Shown: positions 55,251-62,553 of the stretch, one piece after another
How positions within the stretch are numbered: the first letter of the stretch is position 1
How the letters are laid out: each line of letters starts with the position of its first letter
Assembly: GCF_900103225.1 (NCBI RefSeq)
Contig: NZ_FNJH01000002.1
Span: forward strand, 124,001 to 188,000
Source: Pseudomonas congelans
GTDB taxonomy: Bacteria; Pseudomonadota; Gammaproteobacteria; Pseudomonadales; Pseudomonadaceae
DNA: 64,000 bases
Direction: 5' to 3'
Translations under genes and position numbers: made by a program
Notes under the pieces: model-generated
Seen by the model: only the letters and a program-made list of their open reading frames with translations
What the model was told of the DNA's origin: nothing
Databases searched by the model: none

Positions 55251-55279
55251 AGTTTAGAGATCTTAACAGCTCAAGGCAA
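55251..55279 (-). promoter_or_regulatory. Promoter for cro and the replication operon (PR-like)
   Basis: On the minus strand TTGCCT (55279-55274), 17 bases, TAAACT (55256-55251). The -10 overlaps one operator and the -35 another, so CI or Cro binding would block it. Confidence 0.55.
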
Positions 55280-55313
55280 GTTATCTAAACATCGAAGAGT
55301 TTAGAATCCTAAA
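55253..55313. promoter_or_regulatory. Three repressor operators between cro and cI
   Basis: The motif TTTAG-N4-CTAAA appears exactly at 55300-55313, with one mismatch at 55253-55266 (TTTAG AGAT CTTAA) and degenerate at 55276-55289 (GCAAG TTAT CTAAA). Start-to-start spacing is 23 and 24 bases. The three sites cover the cro promoter and the presumed repressor promoter. Confidence 0.75.
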
Positions 55314-55314
55314 T

Positions 55315-55971
55315 ATGGAATTTAAAGATCGCCTTCGGGCACGCATGACCGACCTAAAGCTGAGCGCTACAGAGCTCAGCGCGAGGATTGGTGTGTCAAA
55401 AGCAACCATCACGTTTTGGCGCAACGGCACCAACGGCGCGACCGGATCTAATCTCATGGAGCTGGCCAAGGCTTTGCAGTGCTCGCCCCAGTGGCTGGAG
55501 ACCGGCAAGGGTGATATGCAGGACTCACCCATGCGCGGTACCGAGCCATCGAACGTTGGCGAGATTGACCGCCCAACAGGCATATATCGCTACCCTGTCG
55601 TCAGCTCGGTAGCCGCCGGCGCCTGGAGTGAGGCTATTGAAACCGGATTAGTGGACCGTTATGAGATCAGTGACTACAAGGCCAAAGGTCGTGCTTTCTG
55701 GCTTGAAGTAGCTGGCGACTCAATGACGGCGCCCACCGGCATGAGTGTTCCCGAGGGAATGCTGATATTGGTTGATCCAGGCATTGAGGCAAGGCCTGGG
55801 AAACTAGTCGTTGCCAAGCTCCCCAGCAGCAATGAAGCGACCTTCAAAAAGCTGATAGACGATGCGGGTCAGCTTTATCTGAAGCCCCTGAACCCAGGGT
55901 ATTCAATGATCAAATGCTCGGACGACTGCAGAATTATTGGTGTTGCCGTGCGTATGACGGGAACGCTCTAG
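55315..55971 (+). CDS. CI-like repressor with S24 self-cleavage domain
   Basis: A 218-residue repressor. The N-terminal HTH (SATELSARIGVSKATITFW, residues about 17-36) is followed by a linker and a LexA-like peptidase domain: cleavage site A101-G102 (SVAAGAW), Ser136 in GDSM, Lys178 in ATFKK. It can therefore be inactivated by RecA on DNA damage. No ribosome site precedes the ATG, while a TAGAAT -10 box ends 7 bases before it, so the mRNA is probably leaderless, as for lambda cI. Confidence 0.92.
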   Translation: MEFKDRLRARMTDLKLSATELSARIGVSKATITFWRNGTNGATGSNLMELAKALQCSPQWLETGKGDMQDSPMRGTEPSNVGEIDRPTGIYRYPVVSSVAAGAWSEAIETGLVDRYEISDYKAKGRAFWLEVAGDSMTAPTGMSVPEGMLILVDPGIEARPGKLVVAKLPSSNEATFKKLIDDAGQLYLKPLNPGYSMIKCSDDCRIIGVAVRMTGTL

Positions 55972-56002
55972 TAAAGGATCACCACTCGCAAGGATGTAAA
56001 GA

Positions 56003-56530
56003 ATGTCGAAAGCATTAACCGTAGCCGGACTGATTTTCACAGCCCTACTGACAGGCTGCGCCGCTACTGTAGAGCGCGGCGGCCTTGGCACGATGAGCGC
56101 CAGTCAGGCCGCAAAGCACAATATCGCCGTGGAGTTCGACGGCAGCGAAAAGGTGCTGGCCCACAAAGACTGGCCGTTGCTTCAGTCCACCTGGTCGCAG
56201 TCGCTGAAGACCGAGGCGGCTGCGGAAGGCTACGACCTTCTGGTCGTCAAACAAGATCCGGCGCCCCGCCCGGGCGTTCTGTTGAAAGTGGATGTTTCTA
56301 CCTTTCGCTACATCACCTCCGGCGCCCGTTACACAGTTGGCTCAATGACAGGCAATGCTTGGGTGAACTCTAAGGTCGAGTTCATCGATATGGAGAGCGG
56401 CCGGCGGATGGGCTTGAGATCCTACGATACTAAGTCCACTGCTTGGGAAGGTGTCTTTTCGGCGATGACAGAGAAGCAGCTGGAAGCGATCTCCAAGCGA
56501 ATCATTGCCGACATCAAGGCAGCGAAATAG
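56003..56530 (+). CDS. DUF4410 lipoprotein, lysogeny cargo
   Basis: A 175-residue lipoprotein. The signal ends in LLTGC, with lipidation expected at about residue 19. The mature part (ILLVVKQDPAPRPGVLLKVD-like strands, YITSGARYTVGSMTG) fits DUF4410. It lies 31 bases after cI in the same direction with its own ribosome site (AAGGA), and a terminator follows, so it should be expressed in the lysogen. A role in superinfection exclusion or surface change is possible but not shown. Confidence 0.82.
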   Translation: MSKALTVAGLIFTALLTGCAATVERGGLGTMSASQAAKHNIAVEFDGSEKVLAHKDWPLLQSTWSQSLKTEAAAEGYDLLVVKQDPAPRPGVLLKVDVSTFRYITSGARYTVGSMTGNAWVNSKVEFIDMESGRRMGLRSYDTKSTAWEGVFSAMTEKQLEAISKRIIADIKAAK

Positions 56531-56552
56531 CGCCCCACTACAGCGTCAGATA

Positions 56553-56576
56553 AGCCCGCCAAACGCGGGTTTTTTT
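56553..56576 (+). terminator. Terminator after the lipoprotein gene
   Basis: CCCGC, CAAAC, GCGGG, then TTTTTTT. It ends the cI-lipoprotein transcript. Confidence 0.9.
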
Positions 56577-56605
56577 GTGCTCGACGTTTGCTCACGGACA
56601 AAATA

Positions 56606-56656
56606 TTTAGTTATCTAAAAATACAGGTTGACTAATTTTGTTTAGTTTTCTAAATT
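56606..56656 (+). promoter_or_regulatory. Second operator pair and PL-like promoter
   Basis: Perfect operators TTTAG-TTAT-CTAAA (56606-56619) and TTTAG-TTTT-CTAAA (56641-56654) flank TTGACT (56628-56633), which is 17 bases from TAAATT (56651-56656). The second operator covers the -10. This promoter would drive the rightward early operon and be shut by CI. Confidence 0.72.
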
Positions 56657-56829
56657 GCATCCATCGAAACGCAACGACGCCCTTGCACGCCGTCTCGGAT
56701 CGACCACAAGACTGGTGAAGCCGCCAGATAGCACGGGATCAGCGAAGTGATCTCCCAGCCCCGGATAACGGGACCGACTGGACGAAGCTCTTTACAGAGA
56801 ACGGAATCACCTGTTGGACAGCATCACTG

Positions 56830-56853
56830 AAGCACCTGGCTCGCCGGGTGCTT
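56830..56853 (+). other. Hairpin in the leader of the rightward operon
   Basis: AAGCACC, then GGC, loop, GCC, then GGTGCTT form a long stem in the 220-base leader. It is followed only by TTTG, so it may be an attenuator or an antitermination signal rather than a full terminator. Confidence 0.45.
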
Positions 56854-56880
56854 TGGGATGACAACCACCGAGTAAACGTA

Positions 56881-57282
56881 ATGGACACCACCATCGTATG
56901 TGGGGCATGGAGAGGCCACCTCGGCCGTGGTCTTGCGCCGCGAGAGTTGCAGTTTTTGTTGTCAGCGGCCCAGGGCTGCACAGCCAAGGAAATCGCCCGC
57001 ACGTTCGGCATCGCGCCGGGCACGGTAGTCAAGCGGCTGTCGGTCGCCATGTTCAAGCTCGGCGTGAATCGCCAGACAGCGATGATCGCCGAGGCCATGC
57101 GCCGACAGATCATTTCCCCGCTCTGCCTGTTGTTCATGTCGGTGATCGTTCTGCACGCCGTGCTGGGCGATGAATCGATGAGGCGCGAGCGCAGAGCCCC
57201 CGAGTCACGCCGGGGCGGGTACGAACAGAAGATCAGCCGTAAGGGCTCGGACAAGCTCAGGCCAGTGGCTGCGATCTGCTGA
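56881..57282 (+). CDS. LuxR-type HTH protein with membrane segment
   Basis: A 133-residue protein. The HTH of the LuxR/GerE type (APRELQFLLSAAQGCTAKEI then ARTFGIAPGTVVKRLSVAMF) occupies the first 75 residues; a hydrophobic helix (PLCLLFMSVIVLHAVLG) follows. A DNA-binding domain joined to a membrane helix is unusual and suggests a membrane-tethered regulator or a phage early protein that acts at the membrane. First gene behind the second operator cluster. Confidence 0.8.
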   Translation: MDTTIVCGAWRGHLGRGLAPRELQFLLSAAQGCTAKEIARTFGIAPGTVVKRLSVAMFKLGVNRQTAMIAEAMRRQIISPLCLLFMSVIVLHAVLGDESMRRERRAPESRRGGYEQKISRKGSDKLRPVAAIC

Positions 57283-57309
57283 GCATCAATCCAACCATCA
57301 GGAGCAAAC

Positions 57310-57615
57310 ATGAACAAAGAACAGGTTTACGACGATCAGATCAGCCCTCTGATTAAGCAGATCGTCGACATTGCCAGGCAGAACGGTATCGCGATGGTGG
57401 CGAGCTTCAGCATTGCCCACGACGGCGAGGGGCCCAATGGCGAGGACTGTTCCACGCTGACCTGTACAACCCATCTGCCAGATGGCGATGAGGTATTCGA
57501 CCCTCGCTACAAACGGTGCGCTCAAGCAATTCAACAGGGAGCTCATCACATGGTGGGTATGTCGATCACCAGCACAGCCGCCGATGGCTCCAAGACCCTG
57601 ACAGCGATTATCTGA
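57310..57615 (+). CDS. Phage early protein, hypothetical
   Basis: A 101-residue protein starting MNKEQVYDDQISPLIKQIVD, with AGGAG upstream. It is acidic and likely globular, with VASFSIAHDGEGPNGEDC in the middle. Similar short genes are common in early operons of Pseudomonas phages; I cannot name a function. Confidence 0.72.
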   Translation: MNKEQVYDDQISPLIKQIVDIARQNGIAMVASFSIAHDGEGPNGEDCSTLTCTTHLPDGDEVFDPRYKRCAQAIQQGAHHMVGMSITSTAADGSKTLTAII

Positions 57616-57850
57616 AAACCAGCGCCAGCGTCAGCCTGACGAAAACTGCCCGACCCCTGTCATAGCGCCAGGCTGCATCGGAATGTCGGCGGGACATGAA
57701 AAAAGCGTCTCCAGAGCAATCAGGTTGTGGCGAAGCCCGGACGTCGATTGCAAAAAATGGTGCGGCCCGACATTCCAATGCAGCTTCAAGCCTGCAGTAC
57801 CCCTCCCCTAAATCAAACGACCGCATCGGCAGGTGCCAGGCCAGTCTCAC
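57608..57850 (-). CDS. Possible small protein on the opposite strand
   Basis: An 80-residue open frame on the minus strand in an otherwise empty gap of 290 bases. The C-terminal part (SRRHSDAAWRYDRGRAVFV) reminds me of small Icd/Ash-like phage proteins, but I am not certain. It lies over the long inverted repeat described separately, so it might be an accident of that structure. Confidence 0.3.
   Translation of the reverse strand: MRLAWHLPMRSFDLGEGYCRLEAALECRAAPFFAIDVRASPQPDCSGDAFFMSRRHSDAAWRYDRGRAVFVRLTLALVFR
57673..57783. repeat. Long inverted repeat with 77-base spacer
   Basis: CTGCATCGGAATGTCGG (57673-57689) and CCGACATTCCAATGCAG (57767-57783) match in 16 of 17 positions. In the minus-strand RNA the single mismatch is a G-U pair. 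The spacer is not obviously coding. It may be a structured RNA or a binding site. Confidence 0.7.
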
Positions 57851-57906
57851 GGCTGGGTTTGGTCACCCGCGCCTGGCATCTGGCCAATGCGGTCAAGGAG
57901 CCTCAT

Positions 57907-58245
57907 ATGCATCAGACAATCAGCCAGCGTCGTGCAATCCTCGAAGGCCTGCGCCAGCGCTGCAACCTTTCCACTGCCGAGTTTTACGACAAGGTCGGCC
58001 GCAAGAACCCGGCAGCTCTGCCGCGCTTCACGGTCGTGCCGAACGGCAATAACGAGTTCGGCATCGTCGAGCGCTCGACCGGCGATGTGCGTGGCGTGGT
58101 TCGAGGCCACAGCGCGGCTTGCAAGGCCGCTGATCAACTGGAAGCCCAGCCTGTACGTCAGCGGTCGTTCGCAACTCACATGCTGCGCTGGACTGCTGCC
58201 ATCGCTACCGGCCTGGCGCTCTTCGCGCTGTACGGTGCCAGCTGA
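57907..58245 (+). CDS. Phage membrane-anchored protein, hypothetical
   Basis: A 112-residue protein (MHQTISQRRAILEGLRQRC) with AAGGAG upstream. The first 80 residues are basic and mixed; the C-terminus (MLRWTAAIATGLALFALYGA) is a membrane helix. Its stop overlaps the next start (TGATG). Function unknown. Confidence 0.75.
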   Translation: MHQTISQRRAILEGLRQRCNLSTAEFYDKVGRKNPAALPRFTVVPNGNNEFGIVERSTGDVRGVVRGHSAACKAADQLEAQPVRQRSFATHMLRWTAAIATGLALFALYGAS

Positions 58246-58832
58246 TGATCAGTCCAGAGCTGAGCACGATTCAGCGCAACAAAGAGCGGTCCGCCATCCT
58301 CGAGGCTGAGGTGGCGGCGTTCCTCAAGCGCGGCGGCGTGATCGAAACCAAAAGCGGCTTTCCGTTGAAGCCCAAGCCAAAGGAATACGGCCGGATGAGT
58401 GCACCGGTCGCGCGCCAGCCTTTACCGCGTCGGCGGACTAAAGAAGCAATGCGGGCCGCAGCGCCGCAAGACGTGATCCAAGACCGCTGCAACGCCCGAG
58501 CCGAGCAGGTAGAGGTCATCCGCAAGCTTGCCGAGACAATGACGATCACCGATGTCATGCGCAAAACTGACGTGAGCATCTACAGGCTTCGGAAGATGGC
58601 CCGCGTGCATGGCTTCGAATACAAGGCGTTCAGCCCGGCGTCGAACCTAATCCCCTATCAGACCGATCCGGTAGCTGACGCATTGAACGTAGTGCGGATC
58701 AAAGCCGCCCGCGACCGAGGCATATCGCAGAAGGCCGCCGTCGTCGAGCTCGGACTGAGTAACACGATGATCAAGCGGCTGATCCGTGAATTCAACATCG
58801 ACTACCCGCTGCAAGGGCCAAGCCCGAAATGA
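58245..58832 (+). CDS. Phage HTH protein, hypothetical
   Basis: A 195-residue, basic protein. Two helix-turn-helix-like segments are visible, one near residues 95-115 (MTITDVMRKTDVSIYRLRKM) and one near 165-185 (ISQKAAVVELGLSNTMIKRL). It is translationally coupled to the gene before it. Likely DNA-binding; target unknown. Confidence 0.72.
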   Translation: MISPELSTIQRNKERSAILEAEVAAFLKRGGVIETKSGFPLKPKPKEYGRMSAPVARQPLPRRRTKEAMRAAAPQDVIQDRCNARAEQVEVIRKLAETMTITDVMRKTDVSIYRLRKMARVHGFEYKAFSPASNLIPYQTDPVADALNVVRIKAARDRGISQKAAVVELGLSNTMIKRLIREFNIDYPLQGPSPK

Positions 58833-58920
58833 GGCGTTTGCAGTCCCGCGCCAACCATCGCCGCCGCCCTCTTCAACTCAACATCCCACCCAGTGGAATC
58901 AAGCCCCCGGAGAAACAACC

Positions 58921-59268
58921 ATGTCGAAGCCGACAGACACCAGTGAATTCCTCAACGAACTGAATGGCGGGGCTTTCGCCAGCCAGATCGGCCACGCCCT
59001 TTCCGAAGTTGCCGCCGGCGTCGTCGACCACGGCAAAGCCGGGAAGGTGGTCATCACCCTGGACTTCTCCCAGATCGGCGAGTCCAGCCAGGTGAAGATC
59101 AAACACAAGCTCGACTACAAGGTGCCGACCAAGCGCGGCACCCGCAGCGAGAACACCAGCCTCGACACGCCAATGCACGTTGGCTCCGGCGGCAACATCA
59201 CGCTGTTCGCCGAAAAGCACGACCAGCTGTTCACGCGTGACGATGCACCTATCCCACGCCGCGACTGA
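58921..59268 (+). CDS. Phage early protein, hypothetical
   Basis: A 115-residue protein starting MSKPTDTSEFLNELNGGAFA with GGAGA upstream. It is rich in beta strands (KVVITLDFSQIGESSQVKIK) and paired with the DUF2303 gene 29 bases downstream, a common pairing in Pseudomonas phages. Confidence 0.75.
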   Translation: MSKPTDTSEFLNELNGGAFASQIGHALSEVAAGVVDHGKAGKVVITLDFSQIGESSQVKIKHKLDYKVPTKRGTRSENTSLDTPMHVGSGGNITLFAEKHDQLFTRDDAPIPRRD

Positions 59269-59297
59269 TCACCCTCCCACCAAGCGAGACCTGAAAT

Positions 59298-60110
59298 ATG
59301 TCCCTCACGAAAGAAGCAATTCAACTGATCACCGACACCGCGCTGATCGCGGACGGCAAGGTCCTGGACACCGTCACGCCCACCATCGTGCTGCCCGAAG
59401 GCGCGAAGATCGTGAACCTTGAGCAATTCGGCGCAGGCCGCAGTCGCTTCCGTGGCACGTTCTCCACCAACTCCCTGGCGGACTTCGCCAAATACGTGTC
59501 CGACCGCGCAGTCGCCGACGCAAAAGGCTTCATCAATCAGGACGAAATGACCTGTTCGGTGCTGTTCAACCTGGGCAACGAGGAAGTGCCGGGCCACGCA
59601 GATGATCGCGCCGTGCTGAAGCTCAAGCCCACCGCTGCCTATCAGGCCGTGCAGGCCATCAGCGGCCGAGCCATGTCGCAGAAGGATATGAGCGACTGGA
59701 TTGAAGACTGGCACAGCACCCTGTCGGCGGTCGGTGAGGAGCTGCAGAACATCCCGTTGGCCAAAGCCATCGCCGCCGTGCGCACGATCACGGTCAAGGC
59801 GTCGTCGGAAAGCGATCACACTGTCAGCGAGACGCGCGCCAGCCGCAGCGCAATGGATGCCATCGAGGCGACCAGCAAGGAAACCCTGCCCACGTCGCTG
59901 ATCTTCTCGGCCGTGCCGTTTGAAGGCCTGCAGCAGCGCGAAATCATCCTGCGAATCTCGGTGATCACCAGCGGCGCACAGCCGGTGTTGAAGCTGCGCT
60001 GGGTGGGCGAGGACGTGCAGCGCGAAGAGATCGCGCAAGAGTTCAAGTCAGTGCTTGAAGCGAAGGTGGGCGATGCCGCTCAGCTGGCTCTGGGCAGCTT
60101 CGCCGCCTAA
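59298..60110 (+). CDS. DUF2303 (YfdQ-like) protein
   Basis: A 270-residue DUF2303 protein (IVLPEGAKIVNLEQFGAGRS, FRGTFSTNSLADFAKYVSD, then VGEELQNIPLAKAIAAVRTI). It is widespread in prophages and in E. coli CPS-53 as YfdQ; role unknown, possibly in recombination or DNA protection. A terminator follows. Confidence 0.85.
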   Translation: MSLTKEAIQLITDTALIADGKVLDTVTPTIVLPEGAKIVNLEQFGAGRSRFRGTFSTNSLADFAKYVSDRAVADAKGFINQDEMTCSVLFNLGNEEVPGHADDRAVLKLKPTAAYQAVQAISGRAMSQKDMSDWIEDWHSTLSAVGEELQNIPLAKAIAAVRTITVKASSESDHTVSETRASRSAMDAIEATSKETLPTSLIFSAVPFEGLQQREIILRISVITSGAQPVLKLRWVGEDVQREEIAQEFKSVLEAKVGDAAQLALGSFAA

Positions 60111-60124
60111 CTTCAAAGCGTTAC

Positions 60125-60149
60125 GCGCCGGTACTCCCGGCGCTTTTTT
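60125..60149 (+). terminator. Terminator after the DUF2303 gene
   Basis: GCGCCGG, TACTC, CCGGCGC, then TTTTTT. The next genes probably need read-through or a new promoter; a TTGACA begins at 60151 but no good -10 lies at the right distance. Confidence 0.87.
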
Positions 60150-60216
60150 ATTGACACGCCCACACTTTTTATCTGAACCACTTCAACGACTCACGCCACC
60201 CCGGCGAGGATGAACC

Positions 60217-60990
60217 ATGCCTGATCACTTACCCCGCATCGTTTGCCAGTTCAGCTGCGGTGCTGCCTCGGCGGTGGCCACGAAGCTGGCCTTGGCCGAT
60301 TATGGCGCAACTCATGACGTGCAGATCCTCAACGCCTACCTGGCGAACGAGCACCCCGACAACCGTCGATTTCTGGCTGACTGTGAGGCTTGGTTCGGTC
60401 GACCGGTGACGGTTCTCCGCGATACCAAGTATGGCGCCGATATCATCCAGGTGTTTCGTCGCGAGAGGTTCATGAAGAACCAATACGGCGCGCCGTGCAC
60501 GAAGCTGCTCAAGCGTCGATTGTTAGCTACTTTGGAACAGCCTGGCGATGTGATGGTTTTCGGGTATACCGCCGAAGAGGCCGACCGCCTGGAAGACTTC
60601 CGCGAGCGCAATCCAGATCGCCCAGTGATCGCTCCGTTGATTGATCGAGGGCTCGGCAAAGAAGACTGCAAAGCGATGATCCAGAGAGCCGGTATCGAGC
60701 TTCCTGTCATGTATCGCATGGGTTATGACAACGCCAACTGCATAGGCTGCGTGAAGGGTGGCGAAGGATACTTTCGCGCGATACGCGAAGATTTCCCGGA
60801 GCAGTTCGAGGCGCTTTGCCAGGTACAGGACACTCTCGGTTCTGGCTCCTACCTGCACCGTAACAGGACGACCAATGTGCGTTTTTCACTGCGCGATCTG
60901 GGCGAAGGCCCGGTGCGCCGCAACGAAAAACTGCCTTCCTGCTCCTTTTTTTGCGAGATGGCCGAAGCCGACATCATCGCCTCCGCGTAA
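60217..60990 (+). CDS. PAPS reductase-like PP-loop protein
   Basis: A 257-residue protein with an adenine-nucleotide alpha-hydrolase fold. The PP-loop is a variant (FSCGAASAVATKLAL) of SGGxDS. Two cysteine sites follow: GAPCTKLLKRRLL and NANCIGCVKGG, which might hold a metal or iron-sulphur centre. Phage relatives are common, but substrate is unknown; sulphur chemistry on nucleic acids is one possibility. Confidence 0.82.
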   Translation: MPDHLPRIVCQFSCGAASAVATKLALADYGATHDVQILNAYLANEHPDNRRFLADCEAWFGRPVTVLRDTKYGADIIQVFRRERFMKNQYGAPCTKLLKRRLLATLEQPGDVMVFGYTAEEADRLEDFRERNPDRPVIAPLIDRGLGKEDCKAMIQRAGIELPVMYRMGYDNANCIGCVKGGEGYFRAIREDFPEQFEALCQVQDTLGSGSYLHRNRTTNVRFSLRDLGEGPVRRNEKLPSCSFFCEMAEADIIASA

Positions 60991-61037
60991 CTCACTAACC
61001 CACTTCCGCGAATCACGCCACCTGGCCAGGTAAACCT

Positions 61038-61577
61038 ATGATCAATCTCTTCTGGCGACTGCTCGCAAAGCTACTCGCGCGCCCGGCAATCGCTGCCTGG
61101 CTCATCACCCGCGCAAAGCGCACCCCATACCTGCACATACGGTCAGCTGATGGCCGAGAGGTGTACATGGGCCGCTGGTGGCTGTTCAACGCCTACGACC
61201 GGGAAACTCACCTCGGGCGCTTCCGCTGGTGCCCTTGGTCGATCCGCGTGCACCACATCATGCGACCCGACGCCGACCGGGACTTGCACGACCATCCGTG
61301 GAATGCACGCACGGTGATCCTACGTGGTTGGTACACGGAACAGAGGCTGCTCGATGTAGGCCTTCCGCCAGGCGCAGCCATGGAACTCACCGGGTACATC
61401 GACCGGATGCCGGGCGACACCGCCCGGCTCAAGCACGGCGAATACCACCGCATCGACGAAGTGTCGCCCGGCGGCGTGTACACCCTCTTCATATCAGGCC
61501 CCTACCAAGGTACGTGGGGCTTTCTGGTCAGGGGCGTTAAGGTCGCTTGGCGTGAATACACAGGGGAAAAATTATGA
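61038..61577 (+). CDS. Cupin-like phage protein
   Basis: A 179-residue protein with a hydrophobic N-terminus (LFWRLLAKLLARPAIAAWLI) and a cupin-like core: VHHIMRPDADRDLHDHPWNA gives the His cluster of the first cupin motif, and GEYHRIDEV the second. It may bind a metal. It overlaps the next gene (ATGA). Function unknown. Confidence 0.7.
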   Translation: MINLFWRLLAKLLARPAIAAWLITRAKRTPYLHIRSADGREVYMGRWWLFNAYDRETHLGRFRWCPWSIRVHHIMRPDADRDLHDHPWNARTVILRGWYTEQRLLDVGLPPGAAMELTGYIDRMPGDTARLKHGEYHRIDEVSPGGVYTLFISGPYQGTWGFLVRGVKVAWREYTGEKL

Positions 61578-62029
61578 GCAATCACCCAATACCCGGCTGG
61601 CTGCGTAGCCAGTTCAGTCGCATCGAGGATGAAGTTCAAGAGCTCGGCCCGTGCGGCGTTTTCACACAGATGCGCACCGTGACGCAGACTTACTTTGAAC
61701 AGCAGGCAGAAGCTCTTCATCCGCAGAAAGAGCCGGTGGCGTGGGGAGCGCCGAAGACTGTTCGCCAACTGATTGGCCAACTGGAAACGCTTGATCCCGA
61801 ACTTGAGACTGTCGCCCTCTACCGCCTGCCGGATGGGCTTGGGAAGCTTAGCGGTAAGGTCAAGCAGGGTCATATCAGCACTTCGTACGAGCGGATGGAA
61901 GGGATTTGGTTGGGGTCGTACAAGGGTAGTGGCCGTAAGGTGCTGGCATTCTGGACCAAGCTGGATCCGCGCGAAGTGCCGGATGGTGAGCCGCTTACGA
62001 AACCGCCAGCGCTCGGCGGCGATTCGTGA
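61574..62029 (+). CDS. Phage early protein, hypothetical
   Basis: A 151-residue protein (MSNHPIPGWLRSQFSRIEDE), helical at first and with a C-terminal half (MEGIWLGSYKGSGRKVLAFW) that looks globular. Start overlaps the cupin-like gene stop. No family recognised. The 209 bases after it show no gene. Confidence 0.7.
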   Translation: MSNHPIPGWLRSQFSRIEDEVQELGPCGVFTQMRTVTQTYFEQQAEALHPQKEPVAWGAPKTVRQLIGQLETLDPELETVALYRLPDGLGKLSGKVKQGHISTSYERMEGIWLGSYKGSGRKVLAFWTKLDPREVPDGEPLTKPPALGGDS

Positions 62030-62238
62030 CAAACAAACCAATCTGCTGGCGTACAGCGGCCCAGGCAGTGCCGACACAACCGAGTATAACCGCCGAAAGG
62101 CCGATACTTGAACTCATAAAGCGCTTCTCCAAGGGTTTGACAGGGCCTCACTTTTGCCCGGTGCGCCCGAACACCCCGCAGTAACCACCCCCTCTCAATC
62201 AATTCAATGTCAGCCGCGTGTGCGGCAAGGACGAAGTC

Positions 62239-62550
62239 ATGCCCATCGAAAACCAAATTGATGATTTTGAACTCAACGGCAGTCAACCTGCACGCCCAGC
62301 CCTGCTCTGCTTTCAGGTGGGAGATCAAGACTGGGTTGCTGCGGTCGACGAAGCCGGTGCCCGCCAGGTGCTGGAGGAAATGAACGGTGAAGAACCTGGC
62401 ACGTACCACGACTGGGATGTAGAGCTCACAAGCGAAAGCATGCTCGACAAGCAGTGGATCGATGAAGATACGCCACACGCGGAGTGCGGCTGCCTTCGTC
62501 AGTGGCTGGCAGAAGCCAATGAGCCTACATACCTTGCCGGCGTGGAGTAA
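62239..62550 (+). CDS. Phage early protein, hypothetical
   Basis: A 103-residue acidic protein starting MPIENQIDDFELNGSQPARP. The start at 62239 has AAGGA upstream; an in-frame ATG 21 bases earlier is less suitable. Four bases separate it from the ASCH-like gene. Function unknown. Confidence 0.7.
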   Translation: MPIENQIDDFELNGSQPARPALLCFQVGDQDWVAAVDEAGARQVLEEMNGEEPGTYHDWDVELTSESMLDKQWIDEDTPHAECGCLRQWLAEANEPTYLAGVE

Positions 62551-62553
62551 TTC

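Noticed and set aside
60151..60180. Promoter after the DUF2303 terminator
   Set aside because: TTGACA is present but no acceptable -10 hexamer lies 16-18 bases downstream.
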